Of a stretch of 41,148 bases of DNA, positions 1 to 7,263 are shown piece by piece. The DNA comes from Natrialba chahannaoensis JCM 10990 (GTDB taxonomy: Archaea; Halobacteriota; Halobacteria; Halobacteriales; Natrialbaceae): assembly GCF_000337135.1 (NCBI RefSeq), contig NZ_AOIN01000067.1, forward strand, positions 16,084 through 57,231, in the 5' to 3' direction. Within the stretch, counting starts at the first letter, position 1. The number at the start of each line of letters is the position of its first letter. The notes beneath the pieces are model-generated. The model was not told the origin of the DNA, did no database searches, and saw only the letters and a program-made list of their open reading frames with translations. A program made the translations under genes and the position numbers.

Positions 1-15
1 GTGTATAAGAGACAG
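1..15 (+). other. Tn5/Nextera mosaic-end adapter remnant (artefact)
   Basis: The first 15 bases, GTGTATAAGAGACAG, match the last 15 bases of the 19-bp hyperactive-Tn5 mosaic end used in tagmentation libraries. They abut genomic sequence directly at base 16, inside a conserved coding frame. This is untrimmed adapter at a contig end, not a natural transposon end. Confidence 0.95.
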
Positions 16-16
16 C

Positions 17-979
17 GTCGACACCGTGGGCCACGAACCGTGGCTCCGAACGACGATTCGCGGCCTCGTCGGGCAGAAACTCGACTACGGACTGCTGGTC
101 GTCGCCGCCGATGATGGCCCGACCCGCACGACCCGCGAACATCTCGGCGTCCTGCTCGCGACCGAACTCCCGACGATCGTCGCGATCACAAAGACCGACG
201 CCGTCAGCGAGGAGCGCGTCGAGGAAGTCGAACGCGAGGTCGAGGCTCTCCTCCGGGAGGTCGAGAAGTCGCCGCTTCGCGTTGCTCGCCACGGCGTCGA
301 CACTGCGATCGAGGAGATCGGCGAGCGCGTCGTTCCGATCGTCGAGACCAGCGCCATCACGATGGCGGGTCTCGACACGCTCGACGAACTCTTCGACCGA
401 CTCCCCAAGACCTCACAGGACACCGGCGAGTTCCGGATGTACGTCGACCGCAGCTACTCGGTGACCGGCGTCGGCGCAGTCGCCTCGGGAACTATCAAAT
501 CCGGCGAGGTTGAGGCCGGCGACGAACTCCTGATCGGTCCGATGCCGGACGGCCGCTTCCAGGAAGTCGAAGTCCGCTCGATCGAGATGCACTACCACCG
601 GGTCGATCAGGCCCAGGCCGGCCGCATCGTCGGCATCGCGCTCAAAGGTATCAAGGAGAGCGCGATCGAACGCGGGATGGTTCTTCTGCCCCAGGACGCC
701 GATCCGGACCCGGTCCGGGAGTTCGAGGCCGAAGTCATGGTGCTCAACCACCCAACCCGGATCGGCGACGGCTACGAACCCGTCGTCCACCTCGAGACGA
801 TCGGCGAGGCAGCCGCGTTCCACCCCGACGAAGGCCGGCTGCTGCCGGGCGATACAGGCGAAACTACCGTCCGATTCAAGTTCCGACCCTACCTCGTCGA
901 GGAGGGCCAGAAGTTCGTCTTCCGCGAGGGCCGGAGTAAGGGCGTCGGGACGGTCACTGACGTCCAGCCACTCGAGTAG
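17..979 (+). CDS. GTPBP1-family translational GTPase, 5'-truncated
   Basis: The reading frame is already open at base 17, so the gene lacks its 5' end (P-loop and switch I). What remains starts with the G3 motif region (DTVGHEPW), then the G4 motif as TKTD, then an EF-Tu-like domain II (RSYSVTGVGAVASGTI, as in eukaryotic GTPBP1/2), and a C-terminal EF-Tu domain III-like barrel ending in GVGTVTDVQPLE. Proteins of this family are EF-1alpha paralogues linked to translation or ribosome rescue; the archaeal role is not settled. A GTG at 26 could be mistaken for a start, but it lies inside the conserved G3 motif. Family assignment is good; the precise function is not known. Confidence 0.85.
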   Translation, partial: VDTVGHEPWLRTTIRGLVGQKLDYGLLVVAADDGPTRTTREHLGVLLATELPTIVAITKTDAVSEERVEEVEREVEALLREVEKSPLRVARHGVDTAIEEIGERVVPIVETSAITMAGLDTLDELFDRLPKTSQDTGEFRMYVDRSYSVTGVGAVASGTIKSGEVEAGDELLIGPMPDGRFQEVEVRSIEMHYHRVDQAQAGRIVGIALKGIKESAIERGMVLLPQDADPDPVREFEAEVMVLNHPTRIGDGYEPVVHLETIGEAAAFHPDEGRLLPGDTGETTVRFKFRPYLVEEGQKFVFREGRSKGVGTVTDVQPLE

Positions 980-1094
980 TACTGCTCGCACATATAACCC
1001 GAACCCGCCACCCGCACACCGCCGGAACCCGGTCACCACGGTCCCATCATTCTGTTCCGACACACTTTTCGACTAGCTGCCACCTCGTTCGGGC

Positions 1095-1448
1095 ATGCTC
1101 CCTGACTCCCCGTCGGATCGCCTGTGGTGGGCGATCAGTGAATCGGTCGTCCTCTTTGGCATCTTCCTGTTCTGGGTCGCCGTCACAACTGTCATGACGA
1201 TCGCGATCAGAATTGTCTTCCTTCCCGTGGAACTGCTCGACATCTCCATGCCATCCACGGCAACGTTCTTTCAGTCGCTAACTGGCTTCCGAAGTCTCGT
1301 CGTTCCACTGACGGTACTCACTGGATTACTTTACATCACCGTTCGCGGTGGAACACTGCTCATCGATTACTACGACGATCACGGCGGCCAGCACGACCGT
1401 CAGGGCTCTCGCGATTCTCACGATCAGCGCCCCCACCAGTCGAACTAA
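1095..1448 (+). CDS. Small two-helix membrane protein, unknown function
   Basis: This is a 117-residue protein with two hydrophobic segments, about residues 10-42 (SVVLFGIFLFWVAVTTVM) and 68-88 (LVVPLTVLTGLLYITV), followed by a polar His/Asp/Gln-rich tail. I recognise no family. An AT-rich element (CACTTTTCGAC, about 1063) lies some 28 bp before the ATG, which fits a leaderless haloarchaeal transcript. Its stop codon overlaps the stop of the convergent gene at 1445 by four bases. It is probably real because of the promoter spacing and clean membrane topology, but it could be poorly conserved. Confidence 0.6.
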   Translation: MLPDSPSDRLWWAISESVVLFGIFLFWVAVTTVMTIAIRIVFLPVELLDISMPSTATFFQSLTGFRSLVVPLTVLTGLLYITVRGGTLLIDYYDDHGGQHDRQGSRDSHDQRPHQSN

Positions 1449-1831
1449 TCGTCCCGGATCCGACCCACTCCCACCGGGTGATCACCGATCACCGACCCAC
1501 CCAACGTCACCGCATCCGGATGCATGAAGAGAATCACGTCCTCCGGCATCGACACGTCCGTCCAGAGCTGGCGTTCGAGAAACGGCATCGACTCGACCGC
1601 GAGCTCATCGGCCAGCAGTCGGCGCTCGAGTACCCGCCGATTGTTCGGATGGAGGTAGAACTCGCAGGTGGTTGGATCAGTCCGGGACTCGAGTGCATTG
1701 AACAACTGCCGGCAGACGTCGATCACGTCGGGTGCGTCGACGGTGACGAGCGACGGCTCAGGGCCGTCTGTTCTCCCAGTCTCGCGGATTTCGTCGACGA
1801 CGGACTGGAAGTTGATCGCGTGGTTGGTCAT
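1445..1831 (-). CDS. Conserved haloarchaeal-type hypothetical protein
   Basis: This 128-residue acidic soluble protein has no membrane segment and no catalytic motif that I recognise. The middle part (CEFYLHPNNRRVLERRL) and the segment MPEDVILFMHPDAVTLGGSV look like a compact alpha/beta fold. The ATG at 1831 lies about 26 bp from a TATA-like CGACTTTACTCG on the minus strand, supporting this start. Composition and codon use match the neighbouring genes. It is convergent with the small membrane protein gene. Function unknown. Confidence 0.7.
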   Translation of the reverse strand: MTNHAINFQSVVDEIRETGRTDGPEPSLVTVDAPDVIDVCRQLFNALESRTDPTTCEFYLHPNNRRVLERRLLADELAVESMPFLERQLWTDVSMPEDVILFMHPDAVTLGGSVIGDHPVGVGRIRDD

Positions 1832-1932
1832 AGTGTGATCTGCGCATCAATCGAGTAAAGTCGGCCGATTCCTGGTTCCTGCTCCTGGCTCTGAAACGTC
1901 GATGCAACGCTAGCAAGTGACGGTGAATCCCG

Positions 1933-1967
1933 GACTTCAGACTTCGGACTTCAGACTTCGGACTCCG
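1933..1967. repeat. Heptanucleotide tandem repeat (GACTTCR x5)
   Basis: Five consecutive 7-bp units can be read: GACTTCA, GACTTCG, GACTTCA, GACTTCG and GACTCCG. The array lies directly downstream of the HAD hydrolase stop codon at 1971, in the gap before the convergently placed upstream genes. The alternating A/G at the last base makes it equally a 14-bp repeat. No coding function is apparent. Confidence 0.85.
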
Positions 1968-1970
1968 GAC

Positions 1971-2657
1971 TCACCACGGCAGCGTCGCCAACTCTTCGAG
2001 CGAGCCCAGCGTGTGCGTGGGTTCGGGAGTCGGCTCCGGCGGCACGTCGCCGGTCGCTGGAATCCACACCGATCGGAGTCCAGCCGTCCGAGCGCCCGCG
2101 ACGTCCGACGAGAGCGAGTTCCCGATGTAGACCGCGCGTTCCGGGGTGGACTCGAGTTGCTCCAATGCGAGGTCGAACGGTTCGGCCGCGGGTTTCGGCG
2201 CTGTGTCGTAGCCAGCGCAGACGACGGTCTCGAACCGGTCGTCGAGACCGATCGCCTCGAGTTTGGTTCGTTGCATTTTGGGTGGGCCGTTCGTGATCAG
2301 TCCGAGCCGGTACTCTCCAGCGAGCTGGTCGACGACCTGCCGTGCCCCTGGCAAGGGTTCGATGCGCTCCTGGTCGCGAAGTTCCTCGAACGCGTCCGCG
2401 ACTGCCTCGCCCGCCGCGCGGTCGTGGCCCGAAGCGACGCTCAGGTCACCGAAACACTGCCGGCGGAGGTCGAGAATATCCGTACTGTCTGTGAGGTAGT
2501 CGCGGTAGCGGTCGTAGTACGCGCCGATGTCCCAGCACTGCGCGACGCCGGCGCGCTCAAACGCTGCGGAGAGCACCTCGTCGGCATCCTGGCTGTAGGT
2601 ACACAGTGTGTCGTCAAGATCGAAGCAGACGACATCGGTGTCGATCGTCTCAGTCAC
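1971..2657 (-). CDS. HAD-superfamily hydrolase
   Basis: This 228-residue protein is a cytosolic haloacid-dehalogenase-type phosphatase. Motif I is FDLDDTL with nucleophile D13 and acid/base D15. Motif II is the LITNGP segment, motif III the lysine of KPAAEPFDLA, and motif IV the GNSLSSD segment with its acidic residue. The helical insert between motif I and the core (about residues 20-95) is a C1-type cap, as in Had/PGP-like enzymes. The substrate cannot be read from the sequence; phosphoglycolate or small sugar phosphates are possible. The start is GTG at 2657, chosen because a TATA-like GCGTTTTATCG on the minus strand lies about 28 bp away and motif I follows closely. The gene ends at a heptamer repeat. 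Confidence 0.88.
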   Translation of the reverse strand: MTETIDTDVVCFDLDDTLCTYSQDADEVLSAAFERAGVAQCWDIGAYYDRYRDYLTDSTDILDLRRQCFGDLSVASGHDRAAGEAVADAFEELRDQERIEPLPGARQVVDQLAGEYRLGLITNGPPKMQRTKLEAIGLDDRFETVVCAGYDTAPKPAAEPFDLALEQLESTPERAVYIGNSLSSDVAGARTAGLRSVWIPATGDVPPEPTPEPTHTLGSLEELATLPW

Positions 2658-2727
2658 AGTTGCTGGATTGTCGTCTCACCCGATAAAACGCGCTGTCTCC
2701 GATCGACTTCCACTTTCGCCCCCATCG

Positions 2728-3258
2728 CTATGGCGTGACGGCAGTCGCCTGGTACCTGCGTTTATCCTCGCTTGCAACCTGCTTTGCGAGTTCGAGCAGC
2801 ACGGCCCACTCGAGTATCCGCCCCACGCGCTCCCGTTGCACCGGTCGGCGCGAGGCCGTGTCGACGCGTTCTGCGACGGTCGCCGCTGACAGCGGTTCGG
2901 CAGCAGCGCCGAGCACGTCGAGCACCGCCTGCACGCCGTGGACGCGCTCACGGAACGCCGTCTGGATCGCAGGGAACTCGAGTTCCTGCTCCGTCTGGTG
3001 ATAGCCTTCCGTTCCGTCTGCGGCGAGTTCGAGCGCGCGAAGGAAGGTGAGCCAGGTTGCGGCGTCGTCGCGGTCTTGAATCTGGATCTGCGCCCCCGCG
3101 CTCTCGTCAGTTCGATCCAGCACCCGTGCACAACAGTCCGGCGTGTCTGCCGCCTCGGCCTCCGTGGCCGGAAGGGTGGCCCGAACTGTGGCGATGGACT
3201 CGAGTACGTCCTCGGAGTCGTGGGGTGGCTCTGGAATCGGTTTGAACGTGAGGGACAT
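2728..3258 (-). CDS. Uncharacterised haloarchaeal protein with possible winged-helix end
   Basis: This 176-residue acidic soluble protein has an N-terminal half of unknown fold (DAATWLTFLRALELA). The C-terminal part (about residues 118-172) reads like a winged-helix domain: AVLDVLGAAAEPLSAATVAE, then a second helix and RRYQATAV resembling the wing strand. The winged-helix reading is pattern recognition only. It lies between mch and the HAD gene on the same strand, but 63 bp from mch, so an mch-led transcript is possible and not proven. Function unknown. Confidence 0.7.
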   Translation of the reverse strand: MSLTFKPIPEPPHDSEDVLESIATVRATLPATEAEAADTPDCCARVLDRTDESAGAQIQIQDRDDAATWLTFLRALELAADGTEGYHQTEQELEFPAIQTAFRERVHGVQAVLDVLGAAAEPLSAATVAERVDTASRRPVQRERVGRILEWAVLLELAKQVASEDKRRYQATAVTP

Positions 3259-3321
3259 GTGCTGTTTCGTGTTGCTGGAGCAGGTTCAGTGAAGTCTGGT
3301 CGTGTCCGTGCACGTGGCTGC

Positions 3322-4254
3322 TCAGAGGTCGAACGACTCGGCAACGAGTTCCTCGTCGCGCTCGCCGTGAACGTAGGTTGGACCCCCGAGCACGTCGATG
3401 GTCACCGTCGCGGGTGCGAACAGATCCGAAGGGACCTCCTCGAAGTCCCAGTCGAGATCGTCGAAGATATCACCGAACGGCCGGCCGTGCTCGTCGGCGG
3501 CCGTCGACGGCACTGAATCGAAGATGTCTGCGTCCTCGCGAACGGTGATGTGCGCCGAGCCGCCGTAGGCGATTGCATCATTCGTGCGCGCGATGGCCGT
3601 CCGCTCGTCCTCCGGCACTGGTGCAACCGGCGCGCGGCCCGTTGCCGAGACGATATCGCGCAGGTCGTAGCCCAGTTCGGCGAGGCGGAATGTCGCGAGC
3701 TCGGCCGCGCGTGCGGCGTTCGTGATACTGCCGGCGAGGCTGGCTGTCGGGTAGGCAAGCAGGAAGACGCTGCTCGTCTCGACTTCCGCGAGCTCGGCGA
3801 CCTGCTCGGCTGCGGACTCGGTTGGGTAGTCTTCGGTCTCGACGGCGAGCGCTGTCAGGTCGAACGCGTCCGTGTAGCCGACGCGGCGGAACTCCTCCTC
3901 TTCGGCGACGAGCGCCCGTGCAGGCCCGCTGCCGAGCCCCTCGAAGTCCTCGGTGATGAGCTCCCAGCCGGCTTTCTGCGAACAGAGCAACGAGAGTGCC
4001 GGCTGATCGGTCGCGAGCTCGACGTACGGTATCGTCGCGCCACCGAGTTCGCCCAGTTCGTAACTCGGTGTCGCAAGCCCCGCCGTCTGAATCTCCGTCA
4101 GCAACAGTCCTGCCTCGATCCCACCGTCGAACTCGAGTCCGAAGTCGAGCACGGTCGACTCGGTGTCGAGATCGTAGCCGCCGATGTTGAGTTCCTCGGC
4201 GTACTCGAGGGCTTCGTCGACCAACTCGATCGCCATTCGGTTAAGACTCTCCAT
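3322..4254 (-). CDS. mch: Methenyltetrahydromethanopterin cyclohydrolase
   Basis: This 310-residue protein has the usual length of Mch, which interconverts N5,N10-methenyl- and N5-formyl-tetrahydromethanopterin (or the haloarchaeal folate/pterin equivalent) in C1 transfer. Family features include an N-terminal MESLNRMA start, IEAGLLLTEIQTAGLATPS, a conserved core around GSGPARAL, and ITVREDADIFDSVPSTAADE near the C-terminus. Haloarchaea keep Mch although they are not methanogens. The protein is cytosolic. The ATG at 4254 lies about 26 bp from a TATA-like CTGTTTTATGCC on the minus strand, supporting a leaderless start. No other C1 gene is beside it. Confidence 0.93.
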   Translation of the reverse strand: MESLNRMAIELVDEALEYAEELNIGGYDLDTESTVLDFGLEFDGGIEAGLLLTEIQTAGLATPSYELGELGGATIPYVELATDQPALSLLCSQKAGWELITEDFEGLGSGPARALVAEEEEFRRVGYTDAFDLTALAVETEDYPTESAAEQVAELAEVETSSVFLLAYPTASLAGSITNAARAAELATFRLAELGYDLRDIVSATGRAPVAPVPEDERTAIARTNDAIAYGGSAHITVREDADIFDSVPSTAADEHGRPFGDIFDDLDWDFEEVPSDLFAPATVTIDVLGGPTYVHGERDEELVAESFDL

Positions 4255-4275
4255 GGATTACGCTTCAGCGTCCGG

Positions 4276-4284
4276 CATAAAACA
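4276..4284 (-). promoter_or_regulatory. TATA element for mch
   Basis: The minus-strand sequence TTTTATGCC is centred about 26 bp upstream of the mch ATG, the spacing expected for a haloarchaeal leaderless transcript. Confidence 0.55.
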
Positions 4285-4362
4285 GTTTGCCAGTTCCAGT
4301 CTGACTCGCGTCAGACGCTCGGTGCGGATGGAGCCGGTCGTCCCATCGCAGTGAAGTAGCGA

Positions 4363-4572
4363 TCAGACCGCTGGCTCGTAGCCAGCGTCGGCGATGGTGT
4401 CCGCGATCGCCGACTCGTCGATGGCCGCGTCGTCGTGTTCGACGCGAACCTCATCTGCATCGTGGTTTGCCGTCACGGACGAAACGCCCTCGAGCGACTC
4501 GACAGCGTCGATAACGTTTGATTCGCAGCCCCCGCAGGACATACCGGTTACCTCGAGTGTCGTCTGTTCCAT
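4363..4572 (-). CDS. Heavy-metal-associated domain protein, CopZ-like copper chaperone
   Basis: This 69-residue protein is a complete ferredoxin-like HMA domain. The metal-binding motif is GMSCGGCES with cysteines C13 and C16, and the sequence ends with the conserved DAGYEPAV strand. The length equals a single HMA domain, as in CopZ/Atx1 copper chaperones that hand Cu(I) to P1B-ATPases or regulators. No copper ATPase is present nearby, so the partner is elsewhere. The cytochrome oxidase cluster in this window needs copper, but a direct link would be speculation. Confidence 0.9.
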   Translation of the reverse strand: MEQTTLEVTGMSCGGCESNVIDAVESLEGVSSVTANHDADEVRVEHDDAAIDESAIADTIADAGYEPAV

Positions 4573-4639
4573 ACGCGCCGTTTGTGCCAGCTCTGGTTGA
4601 ACCTTGCGCTCACAGCGGTGGTTCTCTCAGTTGTTGGGT

Positions 4640-4954
4640 CTACTCGTCCCTGTTTGTCGGCTCTCGTCCCAACTCGGCCGCGACGGCATCGACCTTTTCG
4701 GCGGCAGAAACCTCGCGCGTGCGCTTGTCATCTATTTTCAGCACGGTGCTCACACGATCACCGTCGACAGCATCGTGTGCTGCCTGTGCAGCGGCAAAGA
4801 GCTCGTCCGTGCTCTCGGCTTCGATCACGGTCCCCATCGGGTTCGTCTCGTACTCGACGTCGTAGTCCTCTAGGGCGTCGACTGCTTTCGCGATCTCCGC
4901 GGACATGCTGTCTTCGATCACCGGTGCGACGCTCAGGAGTGCGATGACGGTCAT
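4640..4954 (-). CDS. MTH1187/YkoF-family thiamine-binding protein
   Basis: This 104-residue protein fits the MTH1187 (DUF77) family of small ferredoxin-like proteins that bind thiamine or a pyrimidine precursor. It opens with MTVIALLSVAPV, continues with SAEIAKAVDALEDYDVEYET and NPMGTVIEAES, and ends with an acidic helix. These proteins are cytosolic tetramers, often near thiamine transport or unrelated genes; here no thiamine gene is adjacent. The start ATG at 4954 is 30-40 bp downstream of a TTTTAGG element on the minus strand. Confidence 0.85.
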   Translation of the reverse strand: MTVIALLSVAPVIEDSMSAEIAKAVDALEDYDVEYETNPMGTVIEAESTDELFAAAQAAHDAVDGDRVSTVLKIDDKRTREVSAAEKVDAVAAELGREPTNRDE

Positions 4955-5098
4955 AGTCGTCGTGTCGACCTCACGACCGGTGTCATCCTAAAACCGTCCC
5001 CTTCGAACCATGTGGTCACTCACGAGTCTGACTCTGGTTTGCCCGTGACTTTCGGCTTCAAAAACGCACCAGAATACCGCCCACGACTCAGAGACGCG

Positions 5099-5464
5099 TT
5101 AGCGTTGTGGCTGTGGTCGTGGCCGGCCCGCACTCGCCTCCGAGGGCGGGTAGATAATCACGTCACCGTTCGCGTACACGTACACCTCGTGGTCGAGTGC
5201 CATGAACGCGACGTGCCCGCCGGATCGCTCGGTGCCATCAGCCTTCGACGCGAACAGCCGGTTGAGCGCGTCTGGATCGACGCTATCGTACAGGGAGAAC
5301 TCCCCCTGGGAGACGTCGGTGTCCGCAATCGACGAGAGCGCGTGGACGATCGTCGTCGTAATTAACGCGGTCCCGTCGGGGTCGTGCTGGAAGACGTACC
5401 GGTCGTTCGTCTGGTCGTACTGGTGGTCGGCCGCGCCGTCTGCGGGTGAGCATTCCGTTTGCAT
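5099..5464 (-). CDS. HalOD1 output-domain protein
   Basis: This 121-residue protein carries a HalOD1 domain, a haloarchaeal output module found alone or at the end of response regulators. Typical parts are TALITTTIVHALSSIADTDV, SLYDSVDPDALNRLF, and the closing GHVAFMALDHEVYVYANGDV. No receiver domain is attached. The role is unknown and signalling is presumed from domain architectures. A tail rich in Pro/Arg/Gln follows the domain. It has a candidate promoter GGTATAGAC about 25 bp from its ATG. Confidence 0.88.
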   Translation of the reverse strand: MQTECSPADGAADHQYDQTNDRYVFQHDPDGTALITTTIVHALSSIADTDVSQGEFSLYDSVDPDALNRLFASKADGTERSGGHVAFMALDHEVYVYANGDVIIYPPSEASAGRPRPQPQR

Positions 5465-5869
5465 AGGAGAAGTGGTGCGGTCGTCTATACCCTCGTATCC
5501 CGTTCTGGCATAAAACTCACTCGGTCGTGATATCGGTTAGCATTCCTGACGAAATGCGTTTCTGACTGGTTGACGTCCGTGGTTCTCTCGTCAGGAGCAG
5601 GTGTTGCTGGCCGCACCGTACTCGAGTCGGAACCGGACTGAACAGAGAGCAGAAACAGAACTTACGGCGGATTTAGATGGAGTGCGCTCCGACTGTGTTT
5701 GTGAAGCTTGTTGCAGAACACTGTGCTGGTTGGGATTTGAACAACACGAAAACGGTTCTCCTCACTTCGTTGTGCGGGTTGTGACTTCTCTCGTTCAAAT
5801 CCAAGAATAGCTTCTCTTAACGGGTACTCACACTACTACGCAGTGCTTGTGATGTTGTGTTCGGAGAAA
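5465..5869. other. Intergenic region without a convincing gene
   Basis: These 405 bp lie between the HalOD1 gene and tRNA-Gly. GC content looks lower than in neighbouring genes. A plus-strand frame of 69 codons at 5601-5810 has unusual Cys/Trp-rich composition and no acidic bias, so I do not call it. The region holds a tRNA-Gly 3'-end-like fragment at 5722-5742. Confidence 0.6.
5722..5742 (-). repeat. Degenerate copy of tRNA-Gly 3' end (att-like scar)
   Basis: TGTGCTGGTTGGGATTTGAA plus one C matches the 21 bases at the 3' end of the tRNA-Gly gene (5870-5890, plus-strand view) at 19 of 21 positions. It covers the 3' acceptor strand and the T-arm. There is no matching 5' half, so it is not a functional tRNA. 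The orientation is the same as the intact gene and it lies on the 3' side, where integrase target duplications are found. Confidence 0.7.
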
Positions 5870-5940
5870 TGCGCTGGCTGGGATTTGAACCCAGGTTGTG
5901 ACCATGGCAAGGTCACGTGATACCACTACACTACCAGCGC
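5870..5940 (-). tRNA. tRNA-Gly (GCC)
   Basis: On the minus strand a 71-nt cloverleaf can be folded. The acceptor stem GCGCTGG pairs with CCAGCGC, followed by discriminator A. The D-arm contains TAGTGTAGTGG, the anticodon loop reads CTTGCCATG with anticodon GCC, and the T-loop is GTTCAAATC within a CTGGG/CCCAG stem. No intron is present and CCA is not encoded. A TATA-like element lies about 35 bp upstream. Confidence 0.97.
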
Positions 5941-5959
5941 CCTGCTGCACTTACATCTA

Positions 5960-6000
5960 CTACCGGATGGATGTATAAGGGTTGCGAATCGATCCGGTAG
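5960..6000. promoter_or_regulatory. tRNA-Gly promoter inside a 9-bp inverted repeat
   Basis: The minus-strand CCTTATACATCC (about 5970-5980) is a TATA-like box about 35 bp upstream of tRNA-Gly. It is flanked by perfect inverted arms CTACCGGAT (5960-5968) and ATCCGGTAG (5992-6000) with a 23-bp spacer. Confidence 0.6.
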
Positions 6001-6246
6001 TGGGTGATGAGTACATACAGCGTAGGTGTGGGTTCTGAGGTGAGCGAAGTAGCTCGTGTCTCACGATCTGGCTCAGATGACAGGCATGCCGATTTTAACG
6101 TCGTCAGAACGTTTCGTTTGAATATAGGGGTTCACAACCTGCTGGGTTCAACCGGTGCGTGAGTCTACGGTACCGCCCCAACGTTAGTTTAGGTATTCGT
6201 TCACAAACAGCATGAGGGAATGACACAGTAGTCGGCTCTGGGTTGC
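6001..6246. other. Intergenic region downstream of cydB
   Basis: These roughly 250 bp between the tRNA-Gly promoter and the cydB stop codon contain no frame with haloarchaeal codon use and no recognisable RNA. I see nothing further here. Confidence 0.5.
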
Positions 6247-7263
6247 TCACGAGTGGCCGTAGCCGCCTTCGTCGACTGGTCCGCTGAACACTGAATACAG
6301 CATTACGAAGTAACCTACCACGATCGGAAGGATCGTCACGGCGAAAAGGGTATTGAGTTCGAGTGCCAGCGGGGAGACGACGGCGTCGTCGATCAACAGA
6401 CCTGCGGCGGGATCGACGGCCGGCACCATCGTCCACGCCAGGTAGCCGACGACGGTAACTGTGATAGCTGCACTCACGGCGGCCCAGACGTAGTGCCGTC
6501 GGGTTTGAATTGCGATTGCTCCGACGGTACCGAGTAAGAGCGTCACGCTGATCGCGATGAGCGACGCGGTCGTCGACGGGAACGGACCCTGTCCGGGCTC
6601 GAACACGGCGACGAACGCTACTGTGACGACGATAAGAAGAACGGTTCCAGCGAGCGCCCATCGTCCTTGACGGCGCATTCTCGCCTGCAACTCGCCGCGA
6701 GCCTTGACTCCCATGAAGGCGCTCCCGAGCAGTAGTGATAGGACGACAACGAGCGTACCGACCGCAAGCGCCGGCACCGTGACTGTGGATTCGAGACCGA
6801 ACCGCCAGTTGGCGGCGAACATACCGATCAGAAACGGCGCAAGGAGGCTCCCGCCGACGAAGAGACCGTCACAGGTTCGTTGCCATTGCTTGTCATCTCG
6901 CTCGTCTCTCAGCTTTGAGCCGACGGCCCGACAGATCAACGCTGCAAGGAGGGCGAACACGAGAAGGTAGTGTCTCGAAAGGAGGTTCGCATAGACGACC
7001 GGGAAACCGGCGAACAGGACGGTACCAAACAACACCAGCCAGACCTCGTTGGCCTTCCAGACTGGACCGAACGCGGCGAGCATGACCTCGCGGTGGTCTG
7101 GGGTTGCCCGCGCGTATAACATTCCAATACCGAAGTCAAAGCCGTCGAGTAGAAGGTAGGTTCCAAACGAAAAGAATACGAGGGCGAACCAGAACAGTGG
7201 GAGCCATTCAACGACGTACGCTTCCGGGGAGAGGAATTCGAGCGGCTTATTCATCGGTGACAC
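6247..7263 (-). CDS. cydB: Cytochrome bd oxidase subunit II
   Basis: This is the second subunit of the bd-type quinol oxidase, an integral membrane protein of up to 338 residues with about eight hydrophobic segments. Family features include LLLDGFDFGIGML near residue 45, ATPDHREVMLAAFGPVWKAN with the conserved Trp, EVWLVLFG, and the typical RAVGSKLRD loop. It overlaps the end of cydA, so the pair should be translationally coupled. Two starts are possible: GTG at 7263, or ATG three codons later at 7254. The second gives an 8-nt overlap and is the more usual codon. No cydCD assembly transporter is present in the window. Confidence 0.95.
   Translation of the reverse strand: MSPMNKPLEFLSPEAYVVEWLPLFWFALVFFSFGTYLLLDGFDFGIGMLYARATPDHREVMLAAFGPVWKANEVWLVLFGTVLFAGFPVVYANLLSRHYLLVFALLAALICRAVGSKLRDERDDKQWQRTCDGLFVGGSLLAPFLIGMFAANWRFGLESTVTVPALAVGTLVVVLSLLLGSAFMGVKARGELQARMRRQGRWALAGTVLLIVVTVAFVAVFEPGQGPFPSTTASLIAISVTLLLGTVGAIAIQTRRHYVWAAVSAAITVTVVGYLAWTMVPAVDPAAGLLIDDAVVSPLALELNTLFAVTILPIVVGYFVMLYSVFSGPVDEGGYGHS

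Noticed and set aside
1-15. Adapter sequence considered as a natural insertion-sequence end
   Set aside because: It is only the end of a Tn5 mosaic end, with no transposase and no target duplication.
3322-4254. mch taken as evidence for methanogenesis
   Set aside because: Haloarchaea are known to keep mch for C1 metabolism, and no methanogenesis genes are present.
5601-5810. 69-codon plus-strand frame between HalOD1 and tRNA-Gly
   Set aside because: It is Cys/Trp-rich, not acidic, has no clear promoter and includes the tRNA-like fragment.
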